DNA of 64,000 nt from Alisma plantago-aquatica (taxonomy: Eukaryota > Streptophyta > Magnoliopsida > Alismatales > Alismataceae). The stretch lies in NCBI GenBank assembly GCA_963693085.1, contig OY856409.1, forward strand, positions 658,174,591-658,238,590, written 5' to 3'. Positions 58,685 to 64,000 of this stretch are shown here, piece by piece (within the stretch, counting starts at the first letter, position 1; every line of letters begins with the position of its first letter). Below the pieces are notes generated by a model. That model saw nothing but the letters and a program-made list of their open reading frames with translations, was not told where the DNA came from and did not search any database. A program made the position numbers and the translations under genes.

Positions 58685-61600
58685 ATGGAGTTTGACCATG
58701 AGTTTGAGGATCATGATGACGATTAGCGTAAGGATGAGCACCCTGACAATGTGCATGATGAGGATGATCACTCTGACACAACTGTAAGTTGTATTGTATT
58801 ATTACATAGATGTGCACTTTACAATGTAAATATTGTTGTATTGTTTTATCACATTTATAAGTTATATCTTTTTATGACTTATGTGTGTTTTTTTGTCAAT
58901 TTTAGCATGAGGATGTGCACCCTAAGGATCTTGCTGAGCTTGATGCGCAACATCGTAAGTGTGCAACAATACAAGGCATCATTATGATGAACAAATTACT
59001 AGAGCAAAGGGGTAACAGACTGAAGTTGGTTGCTGATTTTGATAATCAAGGAAATCCTTTTAGGAAGAATCACAGTTTTTTTGTGTCATATCTAGGGGTT
59101 CTGACTTGTAGCAGAATGGAAGTAAATGTAGAATCTTGGCATAAAGTTGATCCAAGAAAGAAATATTGTATATTGAAGGAACTAGGTGTAAGATATTATA
59201 ATTTACAATTATATTTTTAATGATATTTATAATTATATTTCTAAGAATATTCCATTAAGTATACGGTGTATTTTGGAGAGAATGTTCAAACTAGACAAAA
59301 AACTACATCATAAAAAGGTGATGCAATGTTGTGGAAGGTTTCTAAGGAATTACAAGACAAATCTGACAAGAGAATGCATACGGAATGCTAAGAAGAAGAA
59401 GAAATCAACAACTGAGCAATGTAACTATCTTGACTCGAAGGTGTGGGAGGTGTTTGTTGCTAAGAAACAAAATGACAAATTCAAGGTATTAAAACTCAAT
59501 CATCATATTGAATTAATTGTATTACATATTTAACATATGGTTTGGACTAACCATGCTATAAGCAATGCTCAAAGAGAAAGGCGTGCAAAGAATGTGCACA
59601 ACCACATGATGGGTCCAGATGGCTATGCAAATCTTCTTCAAAAGCTACTACAGATGTCTACTTCTCAGCAGCCTACTGCTAGGACTGTTGAGTCCTTTAC
59701 TACTATTGAACCTCTACTTCACCATGATCTATGGATAGTGGGAGGCAAACCAAATGTGGAGATATACCCAACTCCGCAATTACTGAGGTGGATGTAAAAT
59801 AGTAGATTTCAACTCTTAGAGCAATTAGCATTTATGATTGTTATGTTTTACTTACTAATTACTAAATATGATGATTAGTGAGAGCTACATGAGAAAAGGA
59901 AACAAGGAAAGTTCGTCCCTGAGGGCACAAGGGATGAATTGACAATTTCTCAGATCAACCAAGGCATGTTAGGGCTGATGGTGTTGGTATCCGTATAAGA
60001 GCATTCTTTGGGCCATCAGAGCATAAGAGAAAAATTGTTCAGAAAGGGAGATTCTCAAAAGAAAAGGTAAAGAGATGATTGCAAAGGGTATAGAAGAAGC
60101 AATGAGAAAGTATCATTCTTCTCAAATAGTACATGTGACACCCCGCTCATCATACGAGGTGGACCCTCCTACGACAAAGGTGGTTGGGATTAATCCCGTT
60201 GACCCACCACCTAGCACGCCCATTGTAAGTATTTTTATGGCATTGTAGTCTTTCAAAATGATTTGTATAATATGTTTGAGTTTAGGTATATATAACACTA
60301 TGCAAATTTGTAGGTTTGAGGGCATGTCATCTTTCATTACAAGGATATGCCATTGTTGTGGGCAAGGCTTACCCACCCCTTGTAGGTGACACAATTCATG
60401 GTGCTCTAATGTCCGTCAATGCGGATCACATGACACTGAGGCTTGTCTATGCCATTTGGAAGTAGACTGTACTGGCATATGACCACCCTAAGCATGAAAT
60501 GACAGGTGAAGTAGAAGGTGGCTCGGTCACATAGCACAAAGTAGGAGTTGTCTATAATGATGTATGCTAAATTTACATTGTGTTTTCATTTGTATATACA
60601 TGACAATTAATATGAGATTACATATATGCATGACCCAGTGCCTAAGGAACCCCCTACCACTCGTCCTCCACCTCCTTCTAGATTACCTAGTTGAATTAAA
60701 AAGGACCTATTTGACCTCCTAGGTCCTCATTACAAGTGTATGGCAGTATGGATAGATGACTTTGAAGAAGGGTCACCTATGATGGTCCATACGAAGTAGG
60801 TCAACCTCATGATACTAGTATATCAAGATGTTTTGGAGATGTTTACTTATGCTTGGTTGAATACATCTGTGATAGAACTTTGGATCTGGTGAGATATTAA
60901 TATATCTAAATACCTCATTATATATATGTTCTATTTTCTTATATATTAATGCATACATGATATACATTTTGTAGCCACTTACTTAGGGTATATAAAGAGT
61001 TCACACTACCCCATGTGGCATTTCTAGTTCCATCATTGATTATCTGTGTAGCTAAAGACCATACATATGTTACCCAATACTGCTCTACCACATTTAAATA
61101 TTTTGGTAAATTGAAAAAGAGTGTGATCTTAGCTTTGTACAATGTTGAGTAAGTTTACTTACGTTTCTTATAAAATTGATTTAAGAATTACATTTGATTG
61201 TGAGTTTAATTTTGTATGCCTTCTTTTCACTCAGGAATAACCATTGTGTTTCATTGGTTATTGCCCCCGTGATGCTCATTGTGTATTATCTAGATCCTAA
61301 GAGTGAGGAAGTAGATAGTGGGGGCACAAATTGAAAAAAGCATTATTTACGTGAGTAAATTATATATATATATATATATATATATTTGTTAACATATATT
61401 ATTACATGATTATTTACTAATGTTATTCAATGTATTACATTAACATATAGGGATATAAAAGATTTCAAAAAGGTTGTAGGAAAGGTGGACAAAGAAAAGA
61501 AAGCTATAACTTGGATGGATGTTGATATAGTTTTCTAACTCCAATGCATTTTTATGCCAACTATGCTTATTTTTGTTTACTAACATTTTGTATGTTGAAA

Positions 61601-61925
61601 TTTATAGTGTGTTGTTCTAGACAATGGTCGGGCATGTGTATACTATGTGATGTGGTATATGGAGATGATTTCCAGATATGCACTAGAGATCAACTTCATA
61701 CAAAATGTAATATATATATATATAGTCTGTATTATCATAAGTAATTGTATCATTAGATAATATATATGAAAATATCAAACTTTTTAATTATATTTTTCAT
61801 TCTCTTTGCAGGTGTTTGACATGAAAAATTGCCATATGACAGAACAACTAGATGAGATACGAAAACAATGGGAACAAGCCTTCATTAAGGATGTGAACTT
61901 TGAAATTTATTGGGATACAGACTGA
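58685..61925 (+). pseudogene. CACTA TnpA-like/Ulp1 gene (broken), homologue of the CACTA 1 gene
   Basis: Exon-by-exon counterpart of the 14078-17543 gene. 58685-58783 is the His/Asp-rich first exon (with an internal stop). 58906-59185 matches exon 2 (FVSYLGVLTCSRMEVNVESW). About 59270-59485 matches exon 3 (KKVMQCCGRFLRNYKTNLTR), 59560-59796 matches exon 4, and 59880-60066 matches the HPGRVRG-type exon, now degenerate. 60640-60888, 60975-61148 and 61235-61350 match exons 8-10 (LVIAPVMLIVYYLDP). About 61610-61680 matches the protease Cys exon (LDNGRACVYYVMWYMEM), and 61812-61925 matches the last exon, ending TGA. Stops and lost splice sites make it a pseudogene, but it validates the exon model of the intact copy. 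Confidence 0.88.
61357..61386. repeat. (AT)n microsatellite
   Basis: Short AT-dinucleotide run in the intron-like part of the CACTA 2 pseudogene. Confidence 0.8.
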
Positions 61926-62856
61926 GTTTTATAAACTTTGATGTCATGGTGCTTATGACTTCTTGCAACTTCAAATTTAATGCGGTAAATTATTGGTGCA
62001 TATATGAATGATGATCTATATACATGTGTGTGAATGTCAAGATGAATGAATAAATTGTGTTCCTACGTGTCATGAGAATGGAATTGGTGTATATGTGAAT
62101 GAAGTATCATGTGTGTGAATGAATGTGAATATGAATGAATAGAAATTATGTTTGCATGTGTAATGAGAATGGAAATGTAGAATGAATAGAATTATGTACA
62201 TATTATGTTTGTTATTGCATGTTTGGTGGCATGTTGTTAAGCTGAACTCACAAGATGTTGTTAACTTGTAGTTCTTAACTATAGGTTTTGCATCATGATG
62301 ACCACTTGGACAATAGGTCTGCAGACTTGATATTTTTTTAAAAACATAGTCATCAGTTGTCACAAAGAATCTTTCATTATAGGTCTGAGTCGTCAGTTAT
62401 AGGCATAAAATCAACATTATAGGTCTAAATAAAAATGGTCGTGCTTGGTAGCATGCCTGTGCTAGTCAGCATGATCATGGTCATCGGTTTATTTTATTTA
62501 TCCATCACTATAACTCTCAATTGTTGGTTTCTAGAGCTGAAACGGATGGCTTAGGTGCTAAATTAGTGTCAGTTGGTTTCTAAGTCAACAACCTAGAAAC
62601 ATTTACCAATTACAAATGTGACCTAGTATGGCTTTTATGACCTCTGTATGGGTTCCCAACTGATGACTCGGACTCCTACTGTGTCAGTTTCTTTTATCAT
62701 CATAATCGAGATTGGATCTCCGTTGTCGATTTGCTTGTCCCCCAAAACCCGACGTCTTGTACCTGGAAGTGTAGTGTCGCCCACTTAAGTGTCGGTTTGG
62801 AATTGACATTGTACGGTCATTATAATTGATGCTAGAGGTAGTTTTTTGTACTAGTG
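61926..62856. other. 3' flank of CACTA 2 with decayed subterminal repeats
   Basis: No gene. 62390-62820 carries TCAGTT/GTCGGTTT motifs (for example GTGTCGGTTTGGAATTGACA), the degraded equivalents of the GCGTCGGTT arrays of CACTA 1. Confidence 0.6.
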
Positions 62857-64000
62857 CCAACCATCAATGGCACACAAGAAACACAAGATCTACCAATCAT
62901 TGCTCGTATGACCATCATTTCCATTGATTGCAACAATGAATCCAAGTCTCCCTGTTGCACTCTCGAGTCTGCCACCACCACTCCTAATCCAAGCCATCGT
63001 ACCCCCTCCTAGCCCTATTGTAATTCCTCCAACCTTGTCGCTATCTTCCCTAGAACTGAAGTTCCCTCACAAGCCAGATGTTGTGGACATCTCAAACTTC
63101 CACGACCACCAACAATGACGCCTTAGGACATCAAACATGAAAGTTCTCAAGGTCACTGATGACAAATAATCCCATTCCTAATTAAGTTTTTCACTATTTC
63201 CTTTCATCCCTCTCTGTACACTAGCTTCATGGGAGGTAGCACACGCAATGCTTCTGTCTACATCATCTGTACAAGACCATAACTATACACCCATAGGAGG
63301 ATGCAGCTAACTCTAGTGTTCACCAGCTAGAGCCGACTAATCTCCCTTCACACTTCTTTGCACAAACATGGCTTCCACCGGTTGGTGTTTCCATGCTCTA
63401 TGCAAAACTACCCTACCTCACATTCTATTCTAAATTGCCTCCTCCCTACTAGAAAAGCAAAAACATGGATCAATTTTGGAACCATTATTGTCATCCACAG
63501 TTATTTGTCGTCAACATGTCCAGTTCCACCTAGGTTTTCATGAAGAACAATGACTCTCCCAGCCACCAGACAACTGTATAATTTCTCTCCTTTCTTCACT
63601 TCCACCACCGCCATAACCATCATCATCTTCCTCTTCTGTATTGTTTATAGAACTTATCAACTACCTACTTGGCCAGAGAAACTGTCGACACTTTAGGCTC
63701 GTGGCAAGGCCAGCCACCATGAGTAGTGTTGGTACATGTTGTATGGTTGGCATCACTATTTGCAGAGGCACCACAGAGGATTGTGTAAATAACCCATGAA
63801 TCTCTCATCACATCCTTTACCTACTGGTAATCCATTTAATCTAATCTTCCTCCTATTTTTCTATTCTTGCCAATCTATCATTGTGCATAGTGTTGGTTTT
63901 GGGCTTTTAAAGAATTTTCAAACATGTCTCCTTGGAGAATACAACCCGAGAACTTATATGTGCTGTTTGATTTTTGCTCACAGAGGGTTCATCTAAGTTC
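62857..64000 (+). repeat. 3' LTR, right part (continues beyond window)
   Basis: Resumes the LTR homology after CACTA 2: CCAACCATCAATGGCACACA pairs with CCAACCGTCAACAAAATACC at about 45977. ACTCTCGAGTCTGCC and CTACTGGTAATC blocks align with 46060 and 46905. It reaches the window end without an LTR terminus. Confidence 0.75.

Larger units (their letters stand above)
52881..62856 (+). mobile_element. CACTA transposon 2, complete gene order but decayed
   Basis: Ends read CACTAGTGCATTTCTAACC (left) and CACTAGTACAAAAAACTACC (right, reversed), with a 3-bp target duplication CCA (52878-52880 and 62857-62859). Decayed TCGGTTTT/CGTCAGTT-type motifs occupy both subterminal regions (52960-53640 and 62390-62820). 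The interior holds, in plus orientation, a palindromic leader, a TNP2-type transposase pseudogene and a TnpA/Ulp1 pseudogene. This is the full CACTA gene set of which CACTA 1 kept only the second gene. Confidence 0.92.
45225..64000 (+). mobile_element. Long-LTR retrotransposon, gypsy-like, decayed and nested (runs past the window)
   Basis: The block 45225-47080 is repeated in the same orientation at 52117-52880 and 62857-64000, the second copy being split by CACTA 2. The second copy is preceded by TTTGGAGACAAAATCCCCTT and AAGGGGTGGAGTTA, then TGTGACATACCC. This is the usual layout at the 3' end of plant gypsy elements: end of pol, polypurine tract, LTR. LTRs exceed 1.85 kb. I found no readable gag or pol, no clear primer binding site, and the right end lies beyond the window. 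It could be a LARD-type non-coding derivative. Confidence 0.7.

Overview
The window is nuclear DNA from a flowering plant. It is AT-rich and interrupted-gene in style, with plant-type copia and gypsy LTR retrotransposons, an L1-type LINE, CACTA and hAT DNA transposons, MITEs in AT microsatellites, and a Cassandra TRIM whose LTRs carry 5S rRNA-like sequence. I could not fix the species. One ordinary host gene is recognisable: a six-exon caleosin/peroxygenase gene on the minus strand (25062-29577), 234 codons, with a 3.4 kb fifth intron. Almost everything else is transposable-element sequence, much of it nested.

Layout from left to right. 854-5689: decayed Ty1/copia element (minus strand) in an AC/AT-rich low-complexity tract. 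6066-7651: degenerate hAT element. 7.7-12.4 kb: no recognisable gene. 12388-13426: hAT element with a perfect 8-bp target duplication. 13455-19953: CACTA element 1, with an intact-looking 13-exon minus-strand gene (786 aa, Transposase_24-like region plus Ulp1-type cysteine protease) but no TNP2 transposase. 21.27-23.11 kb: three MITE-like elements strung between AT/AG microsatellites. 25-29.6 kb: caleosin gene. 31562-33763: solo LTR. 37468-38300: Cassandra TRIM. 39015-44745: hAT element split by an L1-type LINE (39574-44398). 45225-64000: large, decayed gypsy-type element with long LTRs. Its interior holds a second solo LTR (49732-51661) and its 3' LTR is split by CACTA element 2 (52881-62856), which carries decayed TNP2 and TnpA/Ulp1 genes on the plus strand.

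The two CACTA elements explain each other. Element 2 keeps the full order: palindromic leader, TNP2, TnpA/Ulp1. Element 1 keeps the leader (as two nearly identical 375-bp copies) and an uninterrupted TnpA/Ulp1 gene, but TNP2 is missing between them. Element 1 may therefore be a non-autonomous element that still makes an accessory DNA-binding/protease protein. Insertion order can be read for several nests from exact target duplications: LINE into hAT, solo LTR into gypsy interior, CACTA 2 into gypsy LTR (the other LTR gives the empty site).

All calls come from reading the sequence by eye. Exon boundaries were set by GT/AG sites and frame continuity, and no database search was run.
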